This document shows, one piece after another, positions 1-7,845 of a stretch of DNA of 64,000 nt; within the stretch, counting starts at the first letter, position 1, and each line of letters opens with the position of its first letter. Source of the DNA: Duganella sp. CF517 (GTDB taxonomy: Bacteria; Pseudomonadota; Gammaproteobacteria; Burkholderiales; Burkholderiaceae_D). Under the pieces are notes generated by a model that ran no database searches, was not told the DNA's origin, and worked only from the letters and a program-made list of their open reading frames with translations. The position numbers were made by a program, and so were the translations under genes. The stretch covers positions 372,001 to 436,000 of the forward strand of contig NZ_FODC01000005.1 of assembly GCF_900110275.1 (NCBI RefSeq). Direction: 5' to 3'.

Positions 1-377
1 CTAGCGAGCTCGAGCATGGCGCGCACCGCGTGGTCGGCTTTTTATGGGGCCGCACCGGCAAGACCTATCCGCTGCTGTTGCGCCGCGACGACGAGACGGT
101 CGCCATCGAGGCGCGCTACGTGGTCGCCGTCGACGACGGCAACGCCTATCTGGCGGCCGGCCTGGCCGGCATGGGCGTGCTGTGGCTGCCGCGCTATATG
201 GCGAAGCCGCACGTGGCCAGCGGCGAACTGCTGCCGCTGCTGGAGGACTGGCGCCTGCCCCCCATGCCGCTGCACGTGGCCTATCCGCAGAACCGCTATG
301 TCAGCACCCGGCTGCGCGTGTTCATCGACTGGGTGGCCGATTTGATGAAGGAACACGCGCCCATCGAAGGCCGGTGA
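1..377 (+). CDS. LysR-family transcriptional regulator, C-terminal part
   Basis: The open frame runs in from the left edge (first codon at 3) to TGA at 375-377, so only the last ~124 residues are present. The text (DGNAYLAAGLAGMGVLWLP near the middle, then a C-terminal helix ending VFIDWVADLMKEH) is the second half of the effector-binding domain of LysR regulators of the CrgA-like group. In that group the segment ...AGLGVALLP forms the ligand pocket rim and the last helix ends in FIDWL. The DNA-binding N-terminus lies outside the window, so target and ligand cannot be judged. Confidence 0.85.
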   Translation, partial: SELEHGAHRVVGFLWGRTGKTYPLLLRRDDETVAIEARYVVAVDDGNAYLAAGLAGMGVLWLPRYMAKPHVASGELLPLLEDWRLPPMPLHVAYPQNRYVSTRLRVFIDWVADLMKEHAPIEGR

Positions 378-454
378 ATCCCGACGAAAAAGCCGATGAG
401 GGCCTCCCGGATTGTGATAACGTTGTCGAACAAATTACAATTAAAGGAGACAGT

Positions 455-1120
455 ATGCGCAACAGCATCACCCTGAAAAGTTGTATCGCCTTTTGCCTGG
501 TCCTGGCCGGACCGTTCGCACTGGCCGAGGCGCACCTGCCCGCGCCCATGCCCACACCGGCCGTCGGCGACTCCTGGACCTACCAATACACGGACGTCTG
601 GAAAGGCGTCAAAGGCAACGTCAACAAGATGGAGGTCACCGCCATCGACAACGCCGGCGTGCACGTCGAGGTGCGCCGGGCGTCCAGCAACGCGCTGGTG
701 ACCAAGCAGCTCTTCAGCGCCGAAATGAACCCGGTCGACCGTGGCGCGATGCATTTCTCGCCGTCGTTCGCGCGCTACGCGTTCCCGCTCACCCCCGGCA
801 AGGAATGGAGCACCGAGGTCACCGGCGACAATCCGAAACAGGGCAAGCACTGGCGCTACACCATCAAGGGCAAGGTGCTGGACTGGGAAAAAATCAAGGC
901 GCCGGCCGGCGAGTTCGACGCCATCAAGGTGGTGGTCGAGGCGCTCTACCGCGGCGACGAAACCAACAGCAACGGCGGCAACGGCCAGTTGACCGAGACG
1001 GTCTGGTTCGCCCCGGAACTGAACAACTTCGTCAAGCTCGATTACCGCGACACCGACTGGCAAGGCCGCATTTTCAACCGCGACAGCTGGGAGTTGACCT
1101 CCTACGTGCGCGCCAAGTAG
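455..1120 (+). CDS. secreted protein of unknown function
   Basis: The ATG at 455 follows a good ribosome site (AAAGGAGA, 443-450); a longer reading of the same frame overlaps the LysR gene and is not needed. The product is 221 residues. An N-terminal signal peptide (hydrophobic stretch about residues 10-23, likely cleavage after ALA-EA) points to the periplasm or surface. The rest is hydrophilic and beta-rich, with PAVGDSWTYQY near the mature start, a pattern I associate with DUF3108-like small secreted proteins, but no catalytic motif is visible. It stands alone between the LysR gene and the esterase. Function unknown. Confidence 0.8.
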   Translation: MRNSITLKSCIAFCLVLAGPFALAEAHLPAPMPTPAVGDSWTYQYTDVWKGVKGNVNKMEVTAIDNAGVHVEVRRASSNALVTKQLFSAEMNPVDRGAMHFSPSFARYAFPLTPGKEWSTEVTGDNPKQGKHWRYTIKGKVLDWEKIKAPAGEFDAIKVVVEALYRGDETNSNGGNGQLTETVWFAPELNNFVKLDYRDTDWQGRIFNRDSWELTSYVRAK

Positions 1121-1137
1121 CGGCATAGGCAGGCGCC

Positions 1138-1872
1138 GTGGCCACGCGATCCCCTCCCGCGACGCCCGCCGACCCGCATAGCGACGGCCGGCTGCGCGCG
1201 CGTCCGGCGTTGCGGCCGCTGGCGCTGCTGGAGCAAGCACCGCCGGCGCCGCTGCCGCCCGGCCGCCACACGCTGGCCTTCGCCAACGGCCGCCAGGCCG
1301 TGCTGCACGTGCCGGCGCCGGCCGACGGCGCACCCGCGCGCCCGCTGCAACTGATCGTGCTGCTGCACGGCGTGCGCCAACTGCTCGGCGGCGCCGACGA
1401 CAGCGCCATCGAGCACGCGCGGCGCCATGGCGCGCTGCTGCTGATACCGCGCTCGCTGACCGACAGCTGGGACGTGATCCGCGGCGGCTACGGCCCCGAC
1501 CTGGCCTTCCTCGACCGCGTGCTGGCGTGGACCATGCGGCGCTACAGCGTCGACCCGGACGCGCTGGTGATCGGCGGCTTTTCCGACGGCGCTTCGTACG
1601 CGCTGTCGGTCGGCTTGATGAACGGAGATTTATTCAGCGATATCGTGGCGTTCTCGCCCGGCTTCATGAAGCCGATGCGGCGCGTCGGGCGGCCGCGCGT
1701 GTTCGTCGCCCACGGCAGCGGCGACGAGGTGCTGCCGGTCACGCAGGGACGCGCGATCGCCCTGCAGCTGGCGCGCGAGCACTATGCGGTCCACTACGAG
1801 GAGTTCGACGGCCCGCACGTGGTGCCGGCGCCGGTCGCGCGCGCGGCGCTGCGCCGGATCGCCGGACGCTGA
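1138..1872 (+). CDS. alpha/beta-hydrolase, phospholipase/carboxylesterase type
   Basis: A 244-residue protein starting at GTG, 17 bases after the preceding stop. The catalytic triad of the family is visible: nucleophile S149 in GGFSDGAS, D196 in AHGSGDEVLP and H227 in FDGPHVV; LLHGVRQ near residue 76 supplies the oxyanion-hole strand. This matches the carboxylesterase/dienelactone-hydrolase branch that cleaves short esters. The first ~45 residues are proline/arginine-rich and lack a clear signal peptide, so the enzyme is probably cytoplasmic, though the exact start is uncertain. It converges with tadG, four bases apart. Substrate unknown. Confidence 0.82.
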   Translation: MATRSPPATPADPHSDGRLRARPALRPLALLEQAPPAPLPPGRHTLAFANGRQAVLHVPAPADGAPARPLQLIVLLHGVRQLLGGADDSAIEHARRHGALLLIPRSLTDSWDVIRGGYGPDLAFLDRVLAWTMRRYSVDPDALVIGGFSDGASYALSVGLMNGDLFSDIVAFSPGFMKPMRRVGRPRVFVAHGSGDEVLPVTQGRAIALQLAREHYAVHYEEFDGPHVVPAPVARAALRRIAGR

Positions 1873-1875
1873 GGC

Positions 1876-3249
1876 TTACTTAGAAATGCGCAGGATGGCG
1901 CTGGCCAGCTTGGAGAAGCATGGCGTCAGGTCGGCCTGCGTGGCGGCGTAGCAGTACACGCCGATCGGCTTGGCGGCGTTGAAGCAGCGGCTCGGCGCGT
2001 CGGTGGCGTTGGCCATGCACTTGAGCGTGTCCTCGCCCTTTTCGCCATCGGCGCCGCTGCCGGCCTTCAGCGCCGAGCCCAGTCCGAGCGTGAAGACGAA
2101 GATCCCTTCGTCGCGCGACTTGGCGGCCATCGCCTCGACCAGGTTGCGCGCGGCGCGGTTGACGTTGCGGTAGGTGATGGCGTTGGTCACCACGCGCGGC
2201 GAATTGGTCACGACCGGGAACTCGTACGTCGTCTTCGGGTCGTTGGACTGTTCATAGGTGACGTGCGCATTGTAGAAGGCCGGCAGCGCGGAGGCGCGGT
2301 TCTTCAGATAAGTGCCGTTGTACTCGGTCTCCGGGGTGCAACCGTCGCCGACGTCGTCGGACTGCTGGTCGAGTTTGTACAGCCCGCCCGGCTCGCCGCT
2401 GCCGTCGTCGTCGGTGGTGACGGTGCCGGGTTTCTTACAGACGCCGTTGTTCCACGTCAGATAGGTGCCGAACGAGTTGGGCGCGCCGTCGGAGAAGAAC
2501 ACGATCACGCGCAGATTGGAGCGGTTCAGGTTGGCCGTCGGCACGCTGTTGATCATTCTGCGCGCCTCGTACATGCCCTCGGGCGAGGCGGTCGAGCCGG
2601 TGAACGCATAGCCCTTGATGTGGGTGGTCATGCTGGTGCGGTCGAACCCGCGCGCGATCGGCCGGATTTGATCGTCGATCACGGCGCCATAGGAAAAATG
2701 CAGCAGTCCGACGCGGTCGCGCTCCGAATTGAATTGCTTGAGGAAGGTGATGGCCGAACTGCGCACGGTGGCCGCCTGGCCGCTGAGCGAACCGGAGATG
2801 TCGAGCGTGACGACCATGTCGAGGTCCTTGCGCTTGGTTTCGGTCATCACGCTGGGCGACAGCGGGCCGGACACCACACCGCCCATCAACACGCTCGGCA
2901 TGGTGGCCGATGCGCTGACGTTGACCGTCACCTCGCCACCGTTGAAGCTCACCTGCGTTTCGTTGAGCGTCGGCGTCGACAGCAAATAGTTGGCCGGGAA
3001 ATTGGCGTTGAAAAACCGCGTCGCCGCCGCGCGGGCGTTGGCCGTCTGCGTGGCCTGGTCGCCGCCGATGCTGGTGGCGCGCGCGGCGGCCAGGCTGGCG
3101 GCGTCGGTGGCCGCGTTGAGCTTGGACTTGATCATGTAGCTCAGGCCGGCGCTGAGGACCAGCCCGACGGCCGCGATCAGCACCGTCACGCAGATCGCCA
3201 GCAGCACCGTCACCATGCCGCGTTGTTGGGGTTTGGGGAAGCGTCTCAT
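1876..3249 (-). CDS. tadG: TadG-like pilus assembly protein with von Willebrand A domain
   Basis: A 457-residue protein with a short basic N-terminus and one membrane helix (about residues 11-36), then the segment NAATDAASLAAARA that marks the TadG/TadE-like Flp accessory family. A vWA domain begins near residue 143, and its metal site DISGS (D150, S152, S154) is intact. In Tad systems TadG is an envelope protein thought to anchor or align the pilus. It is the last gene of a leftward set of three; its ATG overlaps the stop of the preceding tadE-like gene (TGA/ATG sharing base 3249), implying translational coupling. No terminator with a U-run is visible in the four-base gap to the convergent esterase. 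Confidence 0.88.
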   Translation of the reverse strand: MRRFPKPQQRGMVTVLLAICVTVLIAAVGLVLSAGLSYMIKSKLNAATDAASLAAARATSIGGDQATQTANARAAATRFFNANFPANYLLSTPTLNETQVSFNGGEVTVNVSASATMPSVLMGGVVSGPLSPSVMTETKRKDLDMVVTLDISGSLSGQAATVRSSAITFLKQFNSERDRVGLLHFSYGAVIDDQIRPIARGFDRTSMTTHIKGYAFTGSTASPEGMYEARRMINSVPTANLNRSNLRVIVFFSDGAPNSFGTYLTWNNGVCKKPGTVTTDDDGSGEPGGLYKLDQQSDDVGDGCTPETEYNGTYLKNRASALPAFYNAHVTYEQSNDPKTTYEFPVVTNSPRVVTNAITYRNVNRAARNLVEAMAAKSRDEGIFVFTLGLGSALKAGSGADGEKGEDTLKCMANATDAPSRCFNAAKPIGVYCYAATQADLTPCFSKLASAILRISK

Positions 3250-3896
3250 CAGAACACCGTCATCGAGTAAAGATCGGGGCCGATGGTCGAGGTCGACACC
3301 GAGCCGAGGGAGAATGGCGCGAACACCATGTTGAATTTGTAGAACGTCTCGACCACGTAGATCACTTCGCCGTCGGCCAGCGCGCCGCTCATCAGCGCTA
3401 CCGCCGGCGCGTTGGCGCCGGTCGGCACCACGCAGGTGCCGGCCACGGCGCCGGCCCAGCTGCCGCAGGTCCAGATCTTGCTGGCGGGCGCGTAGCCGCT
3501 GACGCGGAAGCCGCGGTTGTTGACCGAGTCGTCCCAGCGGTACTGCTCGAGCACGATGCTGCGCGTGACGCCGTTGCTGGCCAGTCCCATGATGCGGGTC
3601 ACATAGATCATGCCGCGCTCGTTCATCTCCAGCGGCGAGCCCGACGCGGCCACCTGGCCGATGATGACCTGCGCGTTCTCCGACAATTGCAGCTTGCCGC
3701 GCGAGGCCAGGTTGGCGCCTTCGCGGCTCAGGTTAATCAGGATCATGTTGGCCTGCACGCCGCGGGCGATGTCGACCAGCGCGACGACCAGCAGCAGCAA
3801 CAGCGGCAGCCACAGCGCGAACTCGACGGCGGCCAGTCCGCCGGCGCGGCGGCGCCGCCGCGGCAAGGATTGGTGGGGTGGCATGCGGCGCCTCAT
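3249..3896 (-). CDS. TadE-like pseudopilin, second copy
   Basis: A 215-residue protein starting at the ATG at 3896, which overlaps the previous gene's stop (ATGA). A longer upstream reading of the frame merely shadows the upstream tadE. The very basic leader (LPRRRRRAGG) is followed by LAAVEF and a leucine-rich helix. Type IVb prepilin rules place peptidase cleavage after G20, with glutamate at mature position 5 (E25). The soluble part (about 170 residues) has no recognised domain beyond TadE. It is a probable minor pseudopilin processed by the prepilin peptidase at 7846 and lies between the other tadE and tadG. Confidence 0.85.
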   Translation of the reverse strand: MRRRMPPHQSLPRRRRRAGGLAAVEFALWLPLLLLLVVALVDIARGVQANMILINLSREGANLASRGKLQLSENAQVIIGQVAASGSPLEMNERGMIYVTRIMGLASNGVTRSIVLEQYRWDDSVNNRGFRVSGYAPASKIWTCGSWAGAVAGTCVVPTGANAPAVALMSGALADGEVIYVVETFYKFNMVFAPFSLGSVSTSTIGPDLYSMTVF

Positions 3897-4372
3897 TGGT
3901 AGGTCTCGTTGCGCATCGTCGTCGCCACGGAAAAATGCAATACGCCGCCCTGGAACATCGCGCCGATGATCGGCGTGACGATCTTCCAGCTGCAATCGAG
4001 GCGGATGACGACCACGTCGTCCGGGCCGCCGAACATCGTCGCCGAATAGGCGTTGGCGGTGGCGTAGGTGGTGTTGTTGACCGTGATCACCGGGTTGACC
4101 GAATCGTACATGCCCACCGAATTGTCCTTGATCGACTGGATGATGGCCAAATAGCGCTGGCGGTTGCTGGCGGCCGGGTCGCGGTCGCTCTGGCCGGTGA
4201 TGGCGTAGCGCGAACCCTCGCGCACCGCGTACTGCATCGTCAGCGACGTGAAGAAGATGATGCTGAACTCGAACACGGCCATGAGCAGCAAAAACAACAC
4301 CGGCGCGATAAACGCCATTTCGACCGCTGCCGAGCCCTTCTGGCGTGCGCGCGGGAATCTGGATACAGTCAT
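3893..4372 (-). CDS. tadE: TadE-like pseudopilin, first copy
   Basis: A 159-residue protein. The start at 4372 is chosen because CGGAAG lies about 8 bases upstream and because the class-IVb processing site sits correctly near the N-terminus: cleavage after G13 gives SAAVEM with E at +5. A hydrophobic helix (about 20-40) follows, then FFTSLTMQYAVREGSRYA, a hallmark of TadE. The protein acts in the envelope as a minor pseudopilin. It is the first gene of the leftward tadE-tadE-tadG set and diverges from the sensor kinase gene. Confidence 0.88.
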   Translation of the reverse strand: MTVSRFPRARQKGSAAVEMAFIAPVLFLLLMAVFEFSIIFFTSLTMQYAVREGSRYAITGQSDRDPAASNRQRYLAIIQSIKDNSVGMYDSVNPVITVNNTTYATANAYSATMFGGPDDVVVIRLDCSWKIVTPIIGAMFQGGVLHFSVATTMRNETYQ

Positions 4373-4727
4373 AACAAGGCTTCCGTGAGGCGGACAGCAG
4401 GGGGACAGGCAAGAGCGCACGCGGCGCGGCACTGCGGTGGAGGCGATTGCGGCCGCTTGCGCGCCGACGCCGGCGCCACTGGATCGGGGTGGCGATGAAG
4501 ACATTGTAACCCGCTTATTTTGTTTCGCGTAATCATTTAATGTTTTTCCTCAACATCATCCGCGCACGCTCTGCTAGATCCGGCTAGACAGGACCTGCTT
4601 CTGTGCGTAGACTCCGACGTGTCGCTAGCGCAACTATTTTGACTAACTTTTAATGTCTGTTCACTATAGTGAAACCAATGCTGTAGGGCAACCGTATATG
4701 TCCTGCAGGCCGGGAGAGAGCAACACA
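4373..4727. promoter_or_regulatory. divergent intergenic region, tadE / sensor kinase
   Basis: This ~355-base stretch holds no convincing gene. It is clearly more AT-rich than the flanks from about 4505 on and must carry divergent promoters. For the rightward kinase gene, TTGACT at 4639-4644 is followed 17 bases later by CACTAT (4662-4667), or 20 bases later by the better -10 TATAGT (4665-4670). A start around 4675 would make the ATG at 4653 untranscribed, supporting the downstream start used here. The ribosome site GGGAGAG is at 4712-4718. Confidence 0.5.
4660..4673. promoter_or_regulatory. perfect 14-bp palindrome over the kinase promoter
   Basis: TTCACTATAGTGAA is fully self-complementary and overlaps the candidate -10 of the sensor-kinase promoter. 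This size and position fit an operator for a dimeric repressor, or autoregulation by the NarL-type response regulator encoded downstream. Which protein binds cannot be read from the sequence. Confidence 0.4.
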
Positions 4728-6425
4728 TTGGACAGCTTAGCCACAACTTTCATGCAGACAGCAGCACAACCACGCAACAACGACGTCGCCGGCGCCTCGA
4801 TGATTTTCATCATGCGGCTGGTGCTGGCCGTCTCCGCGCTGCTGACCTTGTTCATCGCCCCCGACGACATGGGCGCCTACGAGCGCCAGGGCGCCCTCAC
4901 CTGGCTGATCTTCATCGGCTACCTGCTGCACAGCGCCACCCTGCTGGTGGCCGTGCGCTACCACGGCAACCCGTTCTGGCACGGCAAGGTCGTCTACTGG
5001 CTCGACCTGGGCTGGTATTGCCTGATGATCTACTGCACCGGCGGCGGCAGCAGCTATTTCTACCCCTTCTTCTTTTTCGTGATCCTGACCGCGTCGTTCC
5101 AGTGGGGATTCGACGAGGGCGCGCGCATCACCCTGGCGGCCGCCGTGGCGCTGGCGGTGGCGACGTGGCTGGCCAACAACAGCACCAACCAGGGCCAGCT
5201 GTGGTTGCGCACCACCTTCGTGCTCGCGCTCGGCTACATGATCGCCTACTGGGGCGGCCTCGGCCTGACCCAGCGCCGCCGCCTGGCGCTGCTGCGCGAG
5301 GTCAGCCAGCTGTCCAACCCGCGCTTCGGCGTCGACCAGACCATCGCCTCGATCCTGCACCAGACGCGCGACTTCCACCACGCCAGCCAATGCCTGCTGT
5401 TGATGCGCGAGGGGCCGGACGAGTTGTGGCGCCTGCATGCGACCAGCGCGCGCGGCCAGGCCGGCCAGGGCACCCGCTCGATGCTCGGCGAGGCGGCCGC
5501 CGCGCCGCTGCTCGCGTTCGGCGACGACGCGCTGGTGCAGTACGCGCGGGCGCTGCACCCGCGCCTGCCGCGCACGCTCGAGGCGGCGCAGCGCGTCCGT
5601 GGCGCGCCGGCCTGGCGCCGGCTCGGCGCCGACGCCGTCGAGCCGCTGGCCGACCTGCTCGACGCCGCCTCCTTCGTCAGCGCGCCGCTGCCGCTGCGCA
5701 AGGGCGAAGGCCGCATCTATCTGGTGTCGGACCAGCAGCGCCTGAACCGTGGCGACGCCGTGTTCCTGCAGCAGCTCGCGGCGCAGGTGTTCCCGGTCAT
5801 CGAAAACATCATGCTGCTCGACCGCCTGGCGTCCGACGCCGCCTTCCGCGAACGGCAAAAGATCGCCCGCGACCTGCACGACAGCACCATCCAGCCCTAC
5901 ATCGGCCTGCGCCACGGCATCAGCGCGGTGCGCCAGAGCCTGGAGGCCGAGCACGCCGCCGCCGCCGAACTGGACCGGCTGCTCGACATGACCGGCCAGG
6001 TCATCGCCGACATGCGCGCCTTCGCCAAGACCGTGCGCCAGGGCGCGGCGCGGCAGGAAGCCGAATTGCTGGTGGCGCTGCGCCGCCAGGCCGGCCAGGT
6101 GCGCGCCTTTTACGGCATCACGATCGAGGTGCGCGCGGCGGACGACCTGAGCGTGAGCGACCGCCTGGCCGCCGAGGTGTTCCAGATCGTCAATGAAGGC
6201 ATGAGCAATATCCGCAAGCACACCCGCGCCCGCAGCGGACTGGTCGACCTGAGCAATGTCGGCGGCCAGCTGGTGATCCGCATCGAAAACGACAGTCCGG
6301 AACCGCCGGCCACCGCCTTCCTGCCCGGCTCGATCGCCGAGCGCGCCGCCGCGCTTGGCGGTACGATAGCGATCGAGCACCTGGCGCGCGGCGCCACCGT
6401 GGTCAGCGTCGCCATTCCGGTCTAA
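4728..6425 (+). CDS. NarX/DesK-type sensor histidine kinase
   Basis: I chose the TTG at 4728 because GGGAGAG lies about 9 bases upstream and the earlier in-frame ATGs (4653, 4698) fall at or before the promoter; ATG 4752 is the alternative. The product is ~565 residues. About six membrane helices span residues ~25-190. A GAF-like cytoplasmic part follows (FGVDQTIASILHQ...). The HisKA_3 dimerisation helix carries the phospho-acceptor H384 in KIARDLHDSTIQPYIGLRHG. The C-terminal HATPase has the N-box text EVFQIVNEGMSNIRKH. It should phosphorylate the regulator 14 bases downstream. Its place inside the Tad locus suggests it controls pilus expression in response to a membrane or small-molecule cue. 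Confidence 0.88.
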   Translation: MDSLATTFMQTAAQPRNNDVAGASMIFIMRLVLAVSALLTLFIAPDDMGAYERQGALTWLIFIGYLLHSATLLVAVRYHGNPFWHGKVVYWLDLGWYCLMIYCTGGGSSYFYPFFFFVILTASFQWGFDEGARITLAAAVALAVATWLANNSTNQGQLWLRTTFVLALGYMIAYWGGLGLTQRRRLALLREVSQLSNPRFGVDQTIASILHQTRDFHHASQCLLLMREGPDELWRLHATSARGQAGQGTRSMLGEAAAAPLLAFGDDALVQYARALHPRLPRTLEAAQRVRGAPAWRRLGADAVEPLADLLDAASFVSAPLPLRKGEGRIYLVSDQQRLNRGDAVFLQQLAAQVFPVIENIMLLDRLASDAAFRERQKIARDLHDSTIQPYIGLRHGISAVRQSLEAEHAAAAELDRLLDMTGQVIADMRAFAKTVRQGAARQEAELLVALRRQAGQVRAFYGITIEVRAADDLSVSDRLAAEVFQIVNEGMSNIRKHTRARSGLVDLSNVGGQLVIRIENDSPEPPATAFLPGSIAERAAALGGTIAIEHLARGATVVSVAIPV

Positions 6426-6439
6426 CGAGGGACAATTTC

Positions 6440-7111
6440 ATGAGCACTAGCACCGCCCCGATCCGCCTGCTGTTGGTGGACGACCACAAAACCATGCTGT
6501 GGGGCCTCGAAAAACTGGTCGAGAGCGCCGGCGCCGAACTGCAACTGGTCGGCACCGCCCACAACAACGACAGCGCGCTGCTGGAGGCGCGGCGCCTGCG
6601 CCCGGACCTGATCGTGCTCGACCTCGACCTCGAAGGCCGCAGCTCGATCGAAATCCTGCCGGCGCTGCTGGCCGACAGCGGCGCGCGCGTGCTGATCCTC
6701 AGCGGCAACCGCGACCAGGCGCTGCTGGGCGAGGCGGTGCGCCTCGGCGCGCGCGGCGTGGTCGGCAAGGAGGCGCCGGCCGAGGTGGTGCTGGCGGCGA
6801 TCCGGCAAGTCCATCGCGGCGAGCTGTGCCTGGACCCGGCGCTGACGCAGGCACTGCTCAACAAGATGGTCACGGCGGCGCCGGCCGATCCGGAGGCGCC
6901 GCGCATCGCCACGCTCACCCCCAAGGAGCGCAAGATCGTCGCCGTCGTCGCCGACAGCAACGGCGCGCCCAACAAGGAACTGGCCGCGAAGCTGTTCATC
7001 GCCGAACCGACGCTGCGCAACAACCTGACGACGATCTATCAAAAGCTCGGCGTGGCCAACCGCCTCGAACTGTACGTCTACGCCACCCGCCACGGCTTGA
7101 ACGCCTCCTAG
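6440..7111 (+). CDS. NarL/LuxR-type response regulator
   Basis: A 223-residue two-domain regulator. The receiver domain has the acidic pair D14/D15, the phospho-acceptor D61 in LIVLDLDLEG and the switch lysine in VVGKEAP. The LuxR-type helix-turn-helix occupies about residues 148-215 (LTPKERKIVAVVAD ... NKELAAKLFIAEPTLRNNL). It is the partner of the upstream kinase, same strand, 14-base gap, and lies directly before the flp pilin genes, the most likely target. The recognition helix has EPTLRNNL where many NarL proteins have xxTVKxHL, so its operator may diverge from classic NarL heptamers. Confidence 0.9.
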   Translation: MSTSTAPIRLLLVDDHKTMLWGLEKLVESAGAELQLVGTAHNNDSALLEARRLRPDLIVLDLDLEGRSSIEILPALLADSGARVLILSGNRDQALLGEAVRLGARGVVGKEAPAEVVLAAIRQVHRGELCLDPALTQALLNKMVTAAPADPEAPRIATLTPKERKIVAVVADSNGAPNKELAAKLFIAEPTLRNNLTTIYQKLGVANRLELYVYATRHGLNAS

Positions 7112-7178
7112 CCACATCACCGGCCGCCGCGCCGGCCGCGCCCTCCCTCCCCGCCACACCGCGCCAACGGCCGCCCCC

Positions 7179-7192
7179 GTGACATTTGTCAC
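7179..7192. promoter_or_regulatory. Crp-like palindrome upstream of flp
   Basis: GTGA-CATTTG-TCAC is a perfect GTGA-N6-TCAC palindrome, the core of the Crp consensus; the flanking bases extend the dyad as C...G instead of T...A. It lies about 155 bases before the first flp gene and heads the GTGACA series described separately. Confidence 0.45.
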
Positions 7193-7239
7193 GGCGCGGC
7201 CGCCGCACATCGTGACAATCCTCCCCCGACAAAGTGACA
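7179..7239 (+). repeat. three helically phased GTGACA repeats
   Basis: GTGACA occurs at 7179, 7212 and 7234, that is at spacings of 33 and 22 bases, both multiples of about 11. Each copy would face the same side of the helix. The first copy is paired with an inverted TGTCAC to form a palindrome. Such phasing is typical of cooperative operator arrays; the binding protein is unknown (the adjacent response regulator or a Crp-type protein are candidates). Confidence 0.4.
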
Positions 7240-7244
7240 TCCGT

Positions 7245-7276
7245 CTGATGTGGATCAAGATGGGCTTCCGTAGAAT
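7245..7276 (+). promoter_or_regulatory. FNR-like box and putative -10 before flp
   Basis: CTGAT-GTGG-ATCAA (7245-7258) matches the FNR box TTGAT-N4-ATCAA at 9 of 10 defined positions. TAGAAT (7271-7276) is a good -10 shortly downstream. The same octamer TGGATCAA recurs at 8477-8484 before the AAA ATPase gene. The distance between box and -10 is shorter than in a classic FNR-activated class II promoter, so a repressor role or another factor is possible. Confidence 0.4.
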
Positions 7277-7346
7277 TCATTACATCAGCAGCGAACTTGA
7301 AACAGCTGAGAGGAAATCAGCCAGGAACGACCAACAGGAGTGCGGG

Positions 7347-7496
7347 ATGCAAGGATCAAAAGGCAGGGTACGCGACATCGGCCGGTTCATCGGCGATGCC
7401 GGCGGTGCCAGCCTGATCGAATATGCATTGATCGGCGCGCTCGTTTCAGTGGTGGTCATCATTACGCTGCTAGCAGTTTTAGGACCTAAAACCTGA
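7347..7496 (+). CDS. flp: Flp-family type IVb pilin 1, very short
   Basis: A 49-residue prepilin; the ATG at 7347 follows AGGAG (7336-7340) at normal spacing, and a longer upstream reading is not credible because it covers the regulatory array. The processing site is clear: cleavage after G20 leaves ASLIEYALIG, with E at +5 and Y at +6, the Flp signature. The mature peptide would be only ~29 residues, ending GPKT almost directly after the hydrophobic helix, so it lacks the polar tail that the second pilin has. It may be a minor or initiating subunit. It lies 64 bases before flp2, probably on the same transcript. Confidence 0.85.
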   Translation: MQGSKGRVRDIGRFIGDAGGASLIEYALIGALVSVVVIITLLAVLGPKT

Positions 7497-7560
7497 CCCC
7501 CGTTTTAGTGGAATGCCGTAACACCATTTCGCAATCTCACTTATATCCAAGGAAACGACC

Positions 7561-7737
7561 ATGAACGCCATCAAAAATTTCATCAATGACGAAGCCGGTG
7601 TCACCGCCATCGAATACGCCCTGATCGCCGCCGGTATCGCCGTCGTCGCCGGCGCCGCCGCCACCGCCATGGGCCCTGCGCTCAAGACCAAGTTCAACGC
7701 CGTGATCGAAGCACTGGGCGGCACCAAGGTAGCGTAA
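7561..7737 (+). CDS. flp: Flp-family type IVb pilin 2 (probable major pilin)
   Basis: A 58-residue prepilin with start ATG 7561 after CAAGGAAACGACC and stop TAA 7735-7737. Cleavage after G13 gives VTAIEYALIA with E+5 and Y+6. The mature form is 45 residues, with a ~20-residue hydrophobic helix and a tail containing LKTKFNAVIEAL, the standard Flp layout. It is immediately followed by a strong terminator, which fits abundant production of a short pilin mRNA relative to the downstream assembly genes. It is the expected substrate of the peptidase at 7846 and of the TadA/B/C machine. Confidence 0.92.
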   Translation: MNAIKNFINDEAGVTAIEYALIAAGIAVVAGAAATAMGPALKTKFNAVIEALGGTKVA

Positions 7738-7757
7738 TCGCCACCAGCGGTAACAAG

Positions 7758-7786
7758 GACCGGCCCGCGCGCCGGTCTTTTTTTTT
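7758..7786 (+). terminator. rho-independent terminator after the flp genes
   Basis: GACCGGC (7758-7764) pairs with GCCGGTC (7771-7777) across a six-base loop and is followed by nine T residues (7778-7786). It is one of the best terminators in the window, 20 bases after the flp2 stop, and separates pilin from assembly-gene expression. Confidence 0.92.
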
Positions 7787-7845
7787 GCCCGGCGCACACA
7801 CCCCGCGCTACTATCGCAGCACCTCCCTTTCCGGTCGAACGCGTC

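Noticed and set aside
412-441. Promoter TTGTGA-18-TACAAT before the secreted protein gene
   Set aside because: Its start point would fall inside the ribosome site of the gene, leaving almost no leader.
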